Shown one piece after another: positions 39,400-51,941 of a DNA stretch of 62,000 nt (positions within the stretch are counted from its first letter, which is position 1; the number at the start of each line of letters is the position of its first letter). Below the pieces are notes generated by a model, which saw only the letters and a program-made list of their open reading frames with translations, did not search any database and was not told where the DNA came from. Source of the DNA: Mesostigma viride (lineage: Eukaryota > Streptophyta > Mesostigmatophyceae > Mesostigmatales > Mesostigmataceae). The stretch is taken from positions 1 to 62,000 of the forward strand of contig RPFO01000270.1 of NCBI GenBank assembly GCA_009746045.1. The letters run 5' to 3'. A program made the position numbers and the translations under genes.

Positions 39400-40540
39400 C
39401 GCATGCATGGCAGCCCCTCCCACACCCACGCACACATGTTAGCTATACCCCACAAACCCACGCATGGATTCCAGCCACCCCCCACATGCCCGCATGCATG
39501 CCAGCCACCCCACCAATCCACGCACGCATGCCAGCCACCCCCACACCCACGCACGCATGCCAGCCACCCCACAACCCACTTATGCATTCCAGCAACCCCC
39601 ACAGCCACTTACGCATGCCAGCCACCCCCCACCCCCACGCACGCATGGCAGCCACCCCACGAACCCACGCACGCGTGCCAGCCCCCCCTTAAAACCACGC
39701 ATGCATGGCAGCTCCCCACCACACCCACGCATGCATGCCACTCCCCCCGCCAACCACCCACGCATGCCAGCCCCCCGACACACGCATGGCAGCCCCCCCC
39801 ACACCCACGCACGCATGCCAGCCCTACCCCACATGCAGGCATGCATGCCAGCCACCCCCCACACCCACGCATGCATGCCAGCCCCTCCCACACCCACGCC
39901 CGCATGCCAGCTACCCCACAAACCCACGCATGCATGCCAGCGACCCCCCACATGCACGCATGCATGCCAGCCACCCCACCAACCCACACACGCGTGCCAG
40001 CCCCCCCTAACCCCACGCATGCATGGCAGCCCCCCACACACCCACGCATGCATGCCACTCCCCCCCACACCCACGCACGCATGCCAGCCCCACCCCACAT
40101 GCAGGCATGCATGCCAGCGACCCCCCACATGCACGCATGCATGCCAGCCCCTCCCACACCCACGCCTGCATGCCAGCTACCCCACAAACCCACGCATGCA
40201 TGCCAGCGACCCCCCACATGCACGCATGCATGCCAGCCACCCCACCAACCCACGCACGCATGCCAGCCCATCACAAACCCACTTATGCATGCCAGCCACC
40301 CCCCACACCCACGTACGCATGCCAGCCACCCCACACACCCACGCACGCATGGCAGCCACCCCACGAACCCACACACGCGTGCCAGCCCCCCCCTAACCCC
40401 ACGCATGCATGGCAGCCCCCCACCACACCCACGCATGCATGCCACTCCCCCCCACACCCACGCACGAATGCGAGCCCCCCCCACACCCACGCACGCATGC
40501 GAGGCCCCCCCACACCCACGCAAGCATGCCAGCCCCCCCC
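39400..40540 (+). repeat. 30-bp minisatellite, unit 6
   Basis: The shortest complete array, about 38 monomers. Starts with the CATGCATGGCAGCC variant. Confidence 0.95.
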
Positions 40541-41347
40541 CATGAAGTCATAGTGGGCACCACGGAGTCATGCTATGATTTAATTTTTTCAATTTAATAA
40601 TGGGAATGACGGATGGTGCATGTGTGAACAAAGGAATGAAAGGATTGCCACTCAATGAATATTAATTAATGATGAAAATGGGAGTTTGCATGGGAGTGTT
40701 TGGTCCTTATGGCTGGCTTGCAAAAAGCAGTACCCAAATTTCGAAGTATTTGACAGCGAAATATCTGTAAAGTATATCGCATTAAAAAAAAATTAAATTA
40801 AATTATAACATGCCTCCGTGGGGGTATATCGCATGGTATAATTAATTAATGAATGGTACGCTGAAATTCATTGTGCGGGCTATCTCTGCATGTGATAAAC
40901 AATTTTAGCTTTGAGGGCATGCAACAAGACATGCTAGCATTAAAATGAAATTAAATTATAACATGACTAGTTGGGAGATCATCAATGTACGACATGTAGC
41001 ATAATTACGTACATGGCCACAATTGTGCCAATCAGGGCCCTCCTCTAGGTAGACTGTGCTAGGCAATTACAATTAGACAAATAAGGTCATTCAAAAAGGT
41101 TTAATTCTTCACCTACCTCCATCTATCCAGCAAGGGAATATGTTAGCCAGTGCTACATGATGATCTCCCAACGGAGTCATGTTATGATGCGAAATAGTTC
41201 AGGATAAAATTTGTCAGAATTTCACTGGCGATACGAACGTAACGAAATTTCCAAGTATCCGACGCCGAAATATCATTGTTGTATCGAATGGTATGCTGAA
41301 ATTCATTGTGGTTCTGTCCGAGCTGACAAATTTGTCAGAAATTTCAT
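40541..41347 (+). repeat. AT-rich tail, unit 6, with local rearrangement
   Basis: Around 40780-40832 an A-rich stretch (ATTAAAAAAAAATTAAATT ... ACATGCCTCCGTGGGGG) lies between two copies of GTATATCGCAT. This is a small local duplication not seen in other tails. Confidence 0.85.
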
Positions 41348-44288
41348 TTTCGATACGAACGTGACGAAATTTCCAAGTATCTCACGCTCGGAGAGCTTCC
41401 ACGGTGTTCACGGGGAAGGGTCCGTTGCGCGTGGCGCACGGCGGCGGTTCGTCCCGCTCGGAATCGTCCGCTCGCGCGTCCTCCGTGGAAGGGTCTTGGC
41501 GCGTCGCGCGGGCCGGTGCGGTTGGCGCCCAGAAGGTCGACTATCGGCCTCTGGGCCGCTAGCGGCGAGTCACGTCCTCTCAAGTCGGGGAGGGGGGGCG
41601 ATAGCCCCCCCTCCCCCACTTTTTTCTTGTCCCCTAATGTAACTACGATTTATGAAGCCCGAAAACTTTGGCCGAGGCCGTAGGCCGAAGGTGGGGCCGT
41701 CCCCCGCGCCCCCTAGCGCGGGAGCGGACGACGTCCAATACCGTAGCGAGATGGCCAATCGGCGTAGTACAAAGAAAATCCCCAAACCTTGGAGATCGAG
41801 TCTCACATCTCCTGAACGGGTGCTGAAACGCTGAACATGTTCAGACTTTTGCGGGCAGGTGGGGCGTCTCGCCAATCCGCGCGGCCTCAGGAATTACGGC
41901 GCGTTGACTCTTTTAAACGTCAAACAAGCTACTGGCGAATGGATCTCTCCTAAACTTTTCCCAGTTTCCCGTTGCATCACTTTGGACAAGGGGACCAACC
42001 GGTGCACGCCGTTTCGAATAACGCGCTCGAGGTTAGGGCCACAACGTCAATGGAATGCGATTTTCTGAACGGATGAATCAAATTTGCAGGACGGTTGGAA
42101 GGTTCAGAGCCGAACTGGCGTTCAGTCAGGGTGGGGCGAAATAGTTCAGGATGAAATTTGTCAGAATTTCACTGGCGATACGAACGTAACGAAATTTCCA
42201 AGTATCCGACGCGAATGGTATGCGGAAATTGATTGTGGTTCAGTCCGAGCGGAGAAATTTGTCAGAATTTCACTGGAGATACGACCGTAACGAAATTTCC
42301 AAGTATCTGACGCTGAAATATCTCGAAAGTTTATCGAATGGTATGCTGAAATTCATAGTGGTCAAGTCCGAGCTGAAAATTTGTCAGAATTTCATTTTCG
42401 ATACGAACGTGACGAAATTTCCAAGTATCTCACGCTCGGAGAGCTTCCACGGTCTTCACGGGGAAGGGTCCGTTGCGCGTGGCGCACGGAGGCGGTTCGT
42501 CCCGGTCGGAATCGTCCGCCCGCGCGTCCTCCGTGGAAGGGTCTTGGCGCGTCGCGCGGGCCGGTGCGGTTGGCGCCCAGAAGGTCGACTATCGGCCTCT
42601 GGGCCGCTAGCGGCGAGTCACGTCCTCTCAAGTCGGGGAGGGGGGGCGATAGCCCCCCCTCCCCCACTTTTTTCTTGTCCCCTAATGTAACTACGATTTA
42701 TGACGCCCGAAAACTTTGGCCGAGGCCGTAGGCCGAAGGTGGGGCCGTCCCCCGCGCCCCCTAGCGCGGGAGCGGACGACGTCCACGACCGTAGCGAGAT
42801 GGCCAATCGCCGTAGTACAAAGAAAATCCCCAAACCTTGGAGATCGATTCTCGAGTTTCCTGAACGGGTGCTGAAACGCTGAACATGTTCAGACTTTTGC
42901 GGGCAGGTGGGGCGTCTCGCCAATCCGCGCGGCCTCAGGAATTACGGCGCGTTGACTCTTTTAAACGTCAAACAAGCTACTGGCGAATGGATCTCTCCTA
43001 AACTTTTCCCAGTTTCCCGTTGCACCACTTTGGACAAGGGGACCAACCGGTGCACGCCGTTTTGAATAACGCGCTCGAGGTTAGGGCCACAACGTCAATG
43101 GAATGCGATTTTCTGAACGGATGGATCAAATTTGCAGGACGGTTGGAAGGTTCAGAGCCGAACTGGCGTTCAGTCAGGGTGGGGCGAAATAGCAGTGGGA
43201 ACTGGGAATTATTGGCAAAGCGTGCGGCATGCTCGGGGCGAAAAACAAAGTGACGTGCTGCGCGAGCAATTTTCCTTGTGCTGGCTGGCGATGGCAGGCA
43301 ACGTAGGCTAGAAAATTGGGATGGGGAATGCGCAGCCATGGTTTTATACGTCAAAATTTTATGTTTGAAGAGCAAGTGCGAAATTTTATGAGCTGGAGGT
43401 GCGTCAACGGAGTGATACCTGCGTGGGAGAGGTCCGTGTCGCTATGGCGACCTGGAAATGGAATGTCGTTGTAGATTTAGGTATTGTAGTATCATGCTTA
43501 ACTGCTTTACGTATTGGGTGCCTAGTGAAATCAGTTTGCTGTTCGTGGAAGGCTTGGGGTGTGGCCAACGAGCTTCTGCTGTCGCCACATCATATTGGAA
43601 AGAACGCTGGATTTTTTGCCACGGGACGTAACCGGCGATGCCGATGGTGAGGCGTTTGTTTCGATGACCGGGGTAGTACCTGCTCTCTTTCTGATGCATT
43701 TTCATGGTTGCGTTCTTTCCATTTCGCCGAATCCACCTAGTCGCAGCAAAGACATAGCGTAGCAAGGGTCTGCGTTTTATTTTCTTAGCCGTGCAGGACG
43801 CCATCTTCATGGTCCTTCGCATGTCCTGTGTGAACGTCCGTTGCCCAAGGATCTGTGATGCTTTTTTCTGGAATATACTGGGCGGTGAAAGCCCCTCTGG
43901 ATGCTTGCCTGGTCACGGGTTTGGGGCGTCATTTACTGCTGTACTGGCTGACATTCATGGTGCTTTCTGCGTAAGCTGACTTGCTTCGCACGTGGATTTT
44001 GACTGGACTGAAGAGCGCGTCTGGTAGCATGTTTACGTGGTGTATAAGGTGATCAATCAACCATTTGTTTATAGAAGGTGTGACAATAGAAGGTGTGTTA
44101 TATATTTCTTCATCAAGCATGTCAAAAGTAATCTCCACTCGCTTACAACCTGAATTTGCTTTGCTGGGTCTGCTGTGTTTGTGTCTCACTGTGCAGGCTA
44201 TCCCCTTGGTTGATCAACCAGGTGATTTTTGGTGGCAGCGGGGCCATATACTCTTCTTGGCGTTTTTCATCCATGGCATGTCAACCAA

Positions 44289-45607
44289 CGCATGCATGCC
44301 AGCCCCTCCCACACCCACGCACACATGTTAGCTATACCCCACAAACCCACGCATGGATTCCAGCCACCCCCCACATGCCCGCATGCATGCCAGCCACCCC
44401 ACCAATCCACGCACGCATGCCAGCCACCCCCACACCCACGCACGCATGCCAGCCACCCCACAACCCACTTATGCATTCCAGCAACCCCCACAGCCACTTA
44501 CGCATGCCAGCCACCCCCCACCCCCACGCACGCATGGCAGCCACCCCACGAACCCACGCACGCGTGCCAGCCCCCCCTTAAAACCACGCATGCATGGCAG
44601 CTCCCCACCACACCCACGCATGCATGCCACTCCCCCCGCCAACCACCCACGCATGCCAGCCCCCCGACACACGCGTGGCAGCCCCCCCCACACCCACGCA
44701 CGCATGCCAGCCCTACCCCACATGCAGGCATGCATGCCAGCCACCCCCCACACCCACGCATGCATGCCAGCCCCTCCCACACCCACGCCCGCATGCCAGC
44801 TACCCCACAAACCCACGCATGCATGCCAGCGACCCCCCACATGCACGCATGCATGCCAGCCACCCCACCAACCCACGCACGCATGCCAGCCCATCACAAA
44901 CCCACTTATGCATGCCAGCCACCCCCCACACCCACGTACGCATGCCAGCCACCCCACACACCCACGCACGCATGGCAGCCACCCCACCAACCCACACACG
45001 CGTGCCAGCCCCCCCTAACCCCACGCATGCATGGCAGCCCCCCACCACACCCACGCATGCATGCCACTCCCCCCCACACCCACGCACGCATGCGAGCCCC
45101 CCCCACACCCACGCACGCATGAGAGCCCCCCCCACACCCACGCACGCATGCCAGCCCCACCCCACATGCAGGCATGCATGCCAGCCACCCCCCACACCCA
45201 CGCATGCATGCCAGCCCCTCCCACACCCACGCCCGCATGCCAGCTACCCCACAAACCCACGCATGCATGCCAGCGACCCCCCACATGCACGCATGCATGC
45301 CAGCCACCCCACCAACCCACGCACGCATGCCAGCCCATCACAAACCCACTTATGCATGCCAGCCACCCCCCACACCCACGCACGCATGCCAGCCACCCCA
45401 CACACCCACGCACGCATGGCAGCCACCCCACGAACCCACACACGCGTGCCAGCCCCCCCCTAACCCCACTTATGCATGGCAGCCCCCCACCACACCCACG
45501 CATGCATGCCACTCCCCCCCACACCCACGCACGCATGCGAGCCCCCCCCACACCCACGCACGCATGCGAGGCCCCCCCACACCCACGCAAGCATGCCAGC
45601 CCCCCCC
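44289..45607 (+). repeat. 30-bp minisatellite, unit 7
   Basis: About 44 monomers. Shares variants CACACGCGTGGCAGCC and GCATGAGAGCC with unit 8. Confidence 0.95.
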
Positions 45608-46357
45608 ATGAAGTCATAGTGGGCACCACGGAGTCATGCTATGATTTAATTTTTTCAATTTCATAATGGGAATGACGGATGGTGCATGTGTGAACAAAGG
45701 AATGAAAGGATTGCCACTCAATGAATATTAATTAATGATGAAAATGGGAGTTTGCATGGGAGTGTTTGGTCCTTATGGCTGGCTTGCAAAAAGCAGTACC
45801 CAAATTTCGAAGTATTTGACAGCGAAATATCTGTAAAGTATATCGCATGGTATAATTAATTAATGAATGGTACGCTGAAATTCATTGTGCGGGCTCTCTC
45901 TGCATGTGATAAACAATTTTAGCTTTGAGGGCATGCAACAAGACATGCTAGCATTAAAATGAAATTAAATTATAACATGACTAGTTGGGAGATCATGTAC
46001 GACATGTAGCATAATTACGTACATGGCCACAATTGTGCCAATCAGGGCCCTCCTCTAGGTAGACTGTGCTAGGCAATTAGAATTAGACAAATAAGGTCAT
46101 TCAAAAAGGTTTAATTCTTCACCTACCTCCATCCATCCAGCAAGGGAATATGTTAGCCAGTGCTACATGATGATCTCCCAACGGAGTCATGTTATGATGC
46201 GAAATAGTTCAGGATAAAATTTGTCAGAATTTCACCGGCGATACGAACGTAACGAAATTTCCAAGTATCCGACGCCGAAATATCATTGTTGTATCGAATG
46301 GTATGCTGAAATTCATTGTGGTTCTGTCCGAGCTGACAAATTTGTCAGAAATTTCAT
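45608..46357 (+). repeat. AT-rich tail, unit 7
   Basis: Holds an empty CACTA target site (CCTTATGGCTGGCTTGC) near 45770-45786. CAATTTCATAATGG and GGCAATTAGAATTAG distinguish the unit 7 and unit 8 tails from the rest. Confidence 0.9.
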
Positions 46358-49302
46358 TTTCGATACGAACGTGACGAAATTTCCAAGTATCTCACGCTCG
46401 GAGAGCTTCCACGGTGTTCACGGGGAAGGGTCCGTTGCGCGTGGCGCACGGCGGCGGTTCGTCCCGGTCGGAATCGTCCGCCCGCGCGTCCTCCGTGGAA
46501 GGGTCTTGGCGCGTCGCGCGGGCCGGTGCGGTTGGCGCCCAGAAGGTCGACTATCGGCCTCTGGGCCGCTAGCGGCGAGTCACGTCCTCTCAAGTCGGGG
46601 AGGGGGGGCGATAGCCCCCCCTCCCCCACTTTTTTCTTGTCCCCTAATGTAACTACGATTTATGAAGCCCGAAAACTTTGGCCGAGGCCGTAGGCCGAAG
46701 GTGGGGCCGTCCCCCGCGCCCCCTAGCGCGGGAGCGGACGACGTCCAATACCGTAGCGAGATGGCCAATCGGCGTAGTACAAAGAAAATCCCCAAACCTT
46801 GGAGATCGAGTCTCACATCTCCTGAACGGGTGCTGAAACGCTGAACATGTTCAGACTTTTGCGGGCAGGTGGGGCGTCTCGCCAATCCGCGCGGCCTCAG
46901 GAATTACGGCGCGTTGACTCTTTTAAACGTCAAACAAGCTACTGGCGAATGGATCTCTCCTAAACTTTTCCCAGTTTCCCGTTGCATCACTTTGGACAAG
47001 GGGACCAACCGGTGCACGCCGTTTCGAATAACGCGCTCGAGGTTAGGGCCACAACGTCAATGGAATGCGATTTTCTGAACGGATGGATCAAATTTGCAGG
47101 ACGGTTGGAAGGTTCAGAGCCGAACTGGCGTTCAGTCAGGGTGGGGCGAAATAGTTCAGGATGAAATTTGTCAGAATTTCACTGGCGATACGAACGTAAC
47201 GAAATTTCCAAGTATCCGACGCGAATGGTATGCGGAAATTGATTGTGGTTCAGTCCGAGCGGAGAAATTTGTCAGAATTTCACTGGAGATACGACCGTAA
47301 CGAAATTTCCAAGTATCTGACGCTGAAATATCTCGAAAGTTTATCGAATGGTATGCTGAAATTCATAGTGGTCAAGTCCGAGCTGAAAATTTGTCAGAAT
47401 TTCATTTTCGATACGAACGTGACGAAATTTCCAAGTATCTCACGCTCGGAGAGCTTCCACGGTCTTCACGGGGAAGGGTCCGTTGCGCGTGGCGCACGGA
47501 GGCGGTTCGTCCCGGTCGGAATCGTCCGCCCGCGCGTCCTCCGTGGAAGGGTCTTGGCGCGTCGCGCGGGCCGGTGCGGTTGGCGCCCAGAAGGTCGACT
47601 ATCGGCCTCTGGGCCGCTAGCGGCGAGTCACGTCCTCTCAAGTCGGGGAGGGGGGGCGATAGCCCCCCCTCCCCCACTTTTTTCTTGTCCCCCTCTAGTG
47701 ACTACGATTTATGAAGCCCGAAAACTTTGGCCGAGGCCGTAGGCCGAAGGTGGGGCCGTCCCACGCGCCCCCTAGCGCGGGAGCGGACGACGTCCAAGAC
47801 CGTAGCGAGATGGCCAATCGCCGTAGTACAAAGAAAATCCCCAAACCTTGGAGATCGAGTCTCACATCTCCTGAACGGGTGCTGAAACGCTGAACATGTT
47901 CAGACTTTTGCGGGCAGGTGGGGCGTCTCGCCAATCCGCGCGGCCTCAGGACGGAACGGCGCGTTGACTAATTTAACCGTCAAACGTTTGGGTCGCGAAT
48001 GGATCTCTCCTCAAACTTTCCACAGTTTCCCGTTGCACCACTTTGGACAAGGGGACCAACCGGTGCACGCCGTTTTGAATAACGCGCTCGAGGTTAGGGC
48101 CACAACGTCAATGGAATGCGATTTTCTGAACGGATGGATCAAATTTGCAGGACGGTTGGAAGGTTCAGAGCCGAACTGGCGTTCAGTCAGGGTGGGGCGA
48201 AATAGCAGTGGGAACTGGGAATTATTGGCAAAGCGTGCGGCATGCTCGGGGCGAAAAACAAAGTGACGTGCTGCGCGAGCAATTTTCCTTGTGCTGGCTG
48301 GCGATGGCAGGCAACGTAGGCTAGAAAATTGGGATGGGGAATGCGCAGCCATGGTTTTATACGTCAAAATTTTATGTTTGAAGAGCAAGTGCGAAATTTT
48401 ATGAGCTGGAGGTGCGTCAACGGAGTGATACCTGCGTGGGAGAGGTCCGTGTCGCTATGGCGACCTGGAAATGGAATGTCGTTGTAGATTTAGGTATTGT
48501 AGTATCATGCTTAACTGCTTTACGTATTGGGTGCCTAGTGAAATCAGTTTGCTGTTCGTGGAAGGCTTGGGGTGTGGCCAACGAGCTTCTGCTGTCGCCA
48601 CATCATATTGGAAAGAACGCTGGATTTTTTGCCACGGGACGTAACCGGCGATGCCGATGGTGAGGCGTTTGTTTCGATGACCGGGGTAGTACCTGCTCTC
48701 TTTCTGATGCATTTTCATGGTTGCGTTCTTTCCATTTCGCCGAATCCACCTAGTCGCAGCAAAGACATAGCGTAGCAAGGGTCTGCGTTTTATTTTCTTA
48801 GCCGTGCAGGACGCCATCTTCATGGTCCTTCGCATGTCCTGTGTGAACGTCCGTTGCCCAAGGATCTGTGATGCTTTTTTCTGGAATATACTGGGCGGTG
48901 AAAGCCCCTCTGGATGCTTGCCTGGTCACGGGTTTGGGGCGTCATTTACTGCTGTACTGGCTGACATTCATGGTGCTTTCTGCGTAAGCTGACTTGCTTC
49001 GCACGTGGATTTTGACTGGACTGAAGAGCGCGTCTGGTAGCATGTTTACGTGGTGTATAAGGTGATCAATCAACCATTTGTTTATAGAAGGTGTGACAAT
49101 AGAAGGTGTGTTATATATTTCTTCATCAAGCATGTCAAAAGTAATCTCCACTCGCTTACAACCTGAATCTTGCTTTGCTGGGTCTGCTGTGTTTGTGTCT
49201 CACTGTGCAGGCTATCCCCTTGGTTGATCAACCAGGTGATTTTTGGTGGCAGCGGGGCCATATACTCTTCTTGGCGTTTTTCATCCATGGCATGTCAACC
49301 AA

Positions 49303-50621
49303 CGCATGCATGCCAGCCCCTCCCACACCCACGCACACATGTTAGCTATACCCCACAAACCCACGCATGGATTCCAGCCACCCCCCACATGCCCGCATGC
49401 ATGCCAGCCACCCCACCAATCCACGCACGCATGCCAGCCACCCCCACACCCACGCACGCATGCCAGCCACCCCACAACCCACTTATGCATTCCAGCAACC
49501 CCCACAGCCACTTACGCATGCCAGCCACCCCCCACCCCCACGCACGCATGGCAGCCACCCCACGAACCCACGCACGCGTGCCAGCCCCCCCTTAAAACCA
49601 CGCATGCATGGCAGCTCCCCACCACACCCACGCATGCATGCCACTCCCCCCGCCAACCACCCACGCATGCCAGCCCCCCGACACACGCGTGGCAGCCCCC
49701 CCCACACCCACGCACGCATGCCAGCCCTACCCCACATGCAGGCATGCATGCCAGCCACCCCCCACACCCACGCATGCATGCCAGCCCCTCCCACACCCAC
49801 GCCCGCATGCCAGCTACCCCACAAACCCACGCATGCATGCCAGCGACCCCCCACATGCACGCATGCATGCCAGCCACCCCACCAACCCACGCACGCATGC
49901 CAGCCCATCACAAACCCACTTATGCATGCCAGCCACCCCCCACACCCACGTACGCATGCCAGCCACCCCACACACCCACGCACGCATGGCAGCCACCCCA
50001 CCAACCCACACACGCGTGCCAGCCCCCCCTAACCCCACGCATGCATGGCAGCCCCCCACCACACCCACGCATGCATGCCACTCCCCCCCACACCCACGCA
50101 CGCATGCGAGCCCCCCCCACACCCACGCACGCATGAGAGCCCCCCCCACACCCACGCACGCATGCCAGCCCCACCCCACATGCAGGCATGCATGCCAGCC
50201 ACCCCCCACACCCACGCATGCATGCCAGCCCCTCCCACACCCACGCCCGCATGCCAGCTACCCCACAAACCCACGCATGCATGCCAGCGACCCCCCACAT
50301 GCACGCATGCATGCCAGCCACCCCACCAACCCACGCACGCATGCCAGCCCATCACAAACCCACTTATGCATGCCAGCCACCCCCCACACCCACGCACGCA
50401 TGCCAGCCACCCCACACACCCACGCACGCATGGCAGCCACCCCACGAACCCACACACGCGTGCCAGCCCCCCCCTAACCCCACTTATGCATGGCAGCCCC
50501 CCACCACACCCACGCATGCATGCCACTCCCCCCCACACCCACGCACGCATGCGAGCCCCCCCCACACCCACGCACGCATGCGAGGCCCCCCCACACCCAC
50601 GCAAGCATGCCAGCCCCCCCC
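49303..50621 (+). repeat. 30-bp minisatellite, unit 8
   Basis: About 44 monomers, nearly base-for-base the unit 7 array. Confidence 0.95.
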
Positions 50622-50792
50622 CATGAAGTCATAGTGGGCACCACGGAGTCATGCTATGATTTAATTTTTTCAATTTCATAATGGGAATGACGGATGGTGC
50701 ATGTGTGAACAAAGGAATGAAAGGATTGCCACTCAATGAATATTAATTAATGATGAAAATGGGAGTTTGCATGGGAGTGTTTGGTCCTTATG

Positions 50793-50794
50793 GC
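50793..50794. other. Left target-site duplication (GC) of the CACTA element
   Basis: Matches GC at 58348-58349; the empty site carries a single GC. Confidence 0.85.
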
Positions 50795-50811
50795 CACTAC
50801 ATTTCGCCGCC
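50795..50811. repeat. Left terminal inverted repeat of the CACTA element
   Basis: 17 bp, CACTACATTTCGCCGCC, then GCGAAAAC. Confidence 0.95.
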
Positions 50812-51209
50812 GCGAAAACTCAACATATGCGAGAATGTGGTTCCGTCAATACGGCGGCAGTTAGGATGGGGAGCACCGTCGGATAGCAGCCAAAGCAACA
50901 CTTGTTATTTAGAATTGCGCCATTTGGACTCATTTTACTGGTGTCGAAGCTGGAGGATCCCGGGGTAAATCTCGATGACCAGATTTGTTCAGCACCGGTT
51001 ACAAGGTGTACTACTTTCGGATGTACGGCTGCCGTCCGCGAGCGTGACGAGAAAAAATCTTGTAAAATCTTCCCATATCATAACGTGGATTGCCGGCTTT
51101 TGCGTCTCCACCACGTGTCCAGCTTTACGCGCTGACCATGCATAATGTATGTCAAGTTTGCAGCTGGAAACTGCTGGAAAGCTGCCATCGACGTTGCCAC
51201 TTCAATAAA
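50812..51209 (+). other. Left subterminal region of the CACTA element
   Basis: About 400 bp with no recognised gene. In CACTA elements such regions usually hold transposase-binding repeats. I could not define a repeated motif here by eye. Confidence 0.4.
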
Positions 51210-51347
51210 ATGGAGAGAACGGAGCTGAATCAGGTTCGGACGCGATACAGCACGGTGTTGGCTTGTTTACTGCACGCGGCCCAGGTTTTAATTAAGAAGT
51301 TAGAGAAGGAATTGAAAACACAAACATCGTCTGCATATAGATTATAA
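51210..51347 (+). CDS. Possible small ORF, 45 aa, upstream of the plus-strand gene
   Basis: ATG in good context (AAAATGG) opens a 45-codon frame ending 2 bp before the next ATG. The product would be a short helical, Lys/Glu-rich peptide (ending near KKLEKELKTQ). It could be an upstream ORF, a mis-assigned first exon of the following gene, or chance. No family recognised. Confidence 0.3.
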   Translation: MERTELNQVRTRYSTVLACLLHAAQVLIKKLEKELKTQTSSAYRL

Positions 51348-51349
51348 AT

Positions 51350-51895
51350 ATGGCGGAGAGAGAGAGGAGTGGGAGGGCAAGGAAACCCCCTGGATGGATG
51401 GAGGATTATTTAACTGACAAGGACATGGAGGTGGAGGAGCCAGCAGGTGGCGGCCTTGTGGTAGAAACCGTCAATGCAGACGTCGAGGATGCTGACGAAG
51501 ATGGTGGCGTTGAGGTGTACATAGAAGCAACCAGGTACGAGAAACTGAAGGTAAAGAACGCCACTTACATTCTAGATCCGCAGACTGCAGGCTATCCCTG
51601 GTCGCCAGGGTACCGTGCTAGTGAGGGGGTAGAGGGAGGAAAGTGGACAGTCACGGTTGGGGCGCAAGGGTACATGTGTGTGTGTGTATTTGGCAACGTG
51701 CTGGGTGCGGTACTTTGTGGGAAGTTTGGTGGTCGACTGGTTCGCAGGCTCCATCGAGCATGCTGTGGACATCTTCAGCCCATGGGGAACAAGACAACAT
51801 GCAAAACTGAGGTAAGTACAATCTGCATAGACGTGTTGGGATGTTTGCATTACCTGCCGTTCGGTGTCCGCGTCTTCATCTTCGATGTCTTGTGA
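51350..51895 (+). CDS. Small convergent gene of the CACTA element, function unknown
   Basis: ATG at 51350 (AAATATGGCGG) opens a 181-codon frame. The N-terminal ~105 residues look like real protein: a basic-proline start (GRARKPPGWMEDYL), a very acidic middle, then YEKLKVKNATYIL and GYPWSPGYRAS. After a (TG)n run at about 51673-51681 the same frame becomes Cys-rich. The +1 frame instead reads a well-behaved sequence (VRYFVGSLVVDWF, SIEHAVDIFSPWG) to a stop at 51812-51814. A small intron or a frameshift near 51610-51725 would join the two. The gene converges on the transposase gene, whose 3' end lies at 51942 or possibly below 51900. Many CACTA elements carry a second, non-catalytic DNA-binding gene, which is a possible role here (inference). 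Confidence 0.5.
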   Translation: MAERERSGRARKPPGWMEDYLTDKDMEVEEPAGGGLVVETVNADVEDADEDGGVEVYIEATRYEKLKVKNATYILDPQTAGYPWSPGYRASEGVEGGKWTVTVGAQGYMCVCVFGNVLGAVLCGKFGGRLVRRLHRACCGHLQPMGNKTTCKTEVSTICIDVLGCLHYLPFGVRVFIFDVL

Positions 51896-51941
51896 AAGAC
51901 CTTCACTCCCACTGTCGCAGTCATGAGTGTCATCATCGCCG

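Larger units (their letters stand above)
37386..41347 (+). repeat. Composite unit 6
   Basis: Chassis with the 135-bp insert (38172-38304). It shares private bases with unit 3 (GGACGTAAGCGGCGGTGCC, CCTGTGCGAACGTCC), so units 3 and 6 are closest relatives. Confidence 0.88.
41348..46357 (+). repeat. Composite unit 7 (doubled GC module)
   Basis: The first GC module and chassis start (41348-42140) run into three tail-type sub-repeats (42140-42420) and then a second full GC module and chassis (from 42420). A 1-base deletion in the chassis (CCTGAATTTGC near 44152) is private to this copy. Confidence 0.88.
46358..50794 (+). repeat. Composite unit 8, part before the CACTA insertion
   Basis: Doubled GC module as in unit 7 (second module from about 47410), with private features CCCCCTCTAGTGACTACG, CAGGACGGAACGGCGCG and CCTGAATCTTGC that recur in unit 9. 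Its tail (50622-50794) is cut at the GC target dinucleotide and resumes at 58348. Confidence 0.9.

Noticed and set aside
51572-51850. Minus-strand continuation of the transposase below 51854, by a 47-bp intron or read-through
   Set aside because: The intron would be far shorter than the gene's others, and the region is better explained as the plus-strand gene. Kept only as an alternative end.
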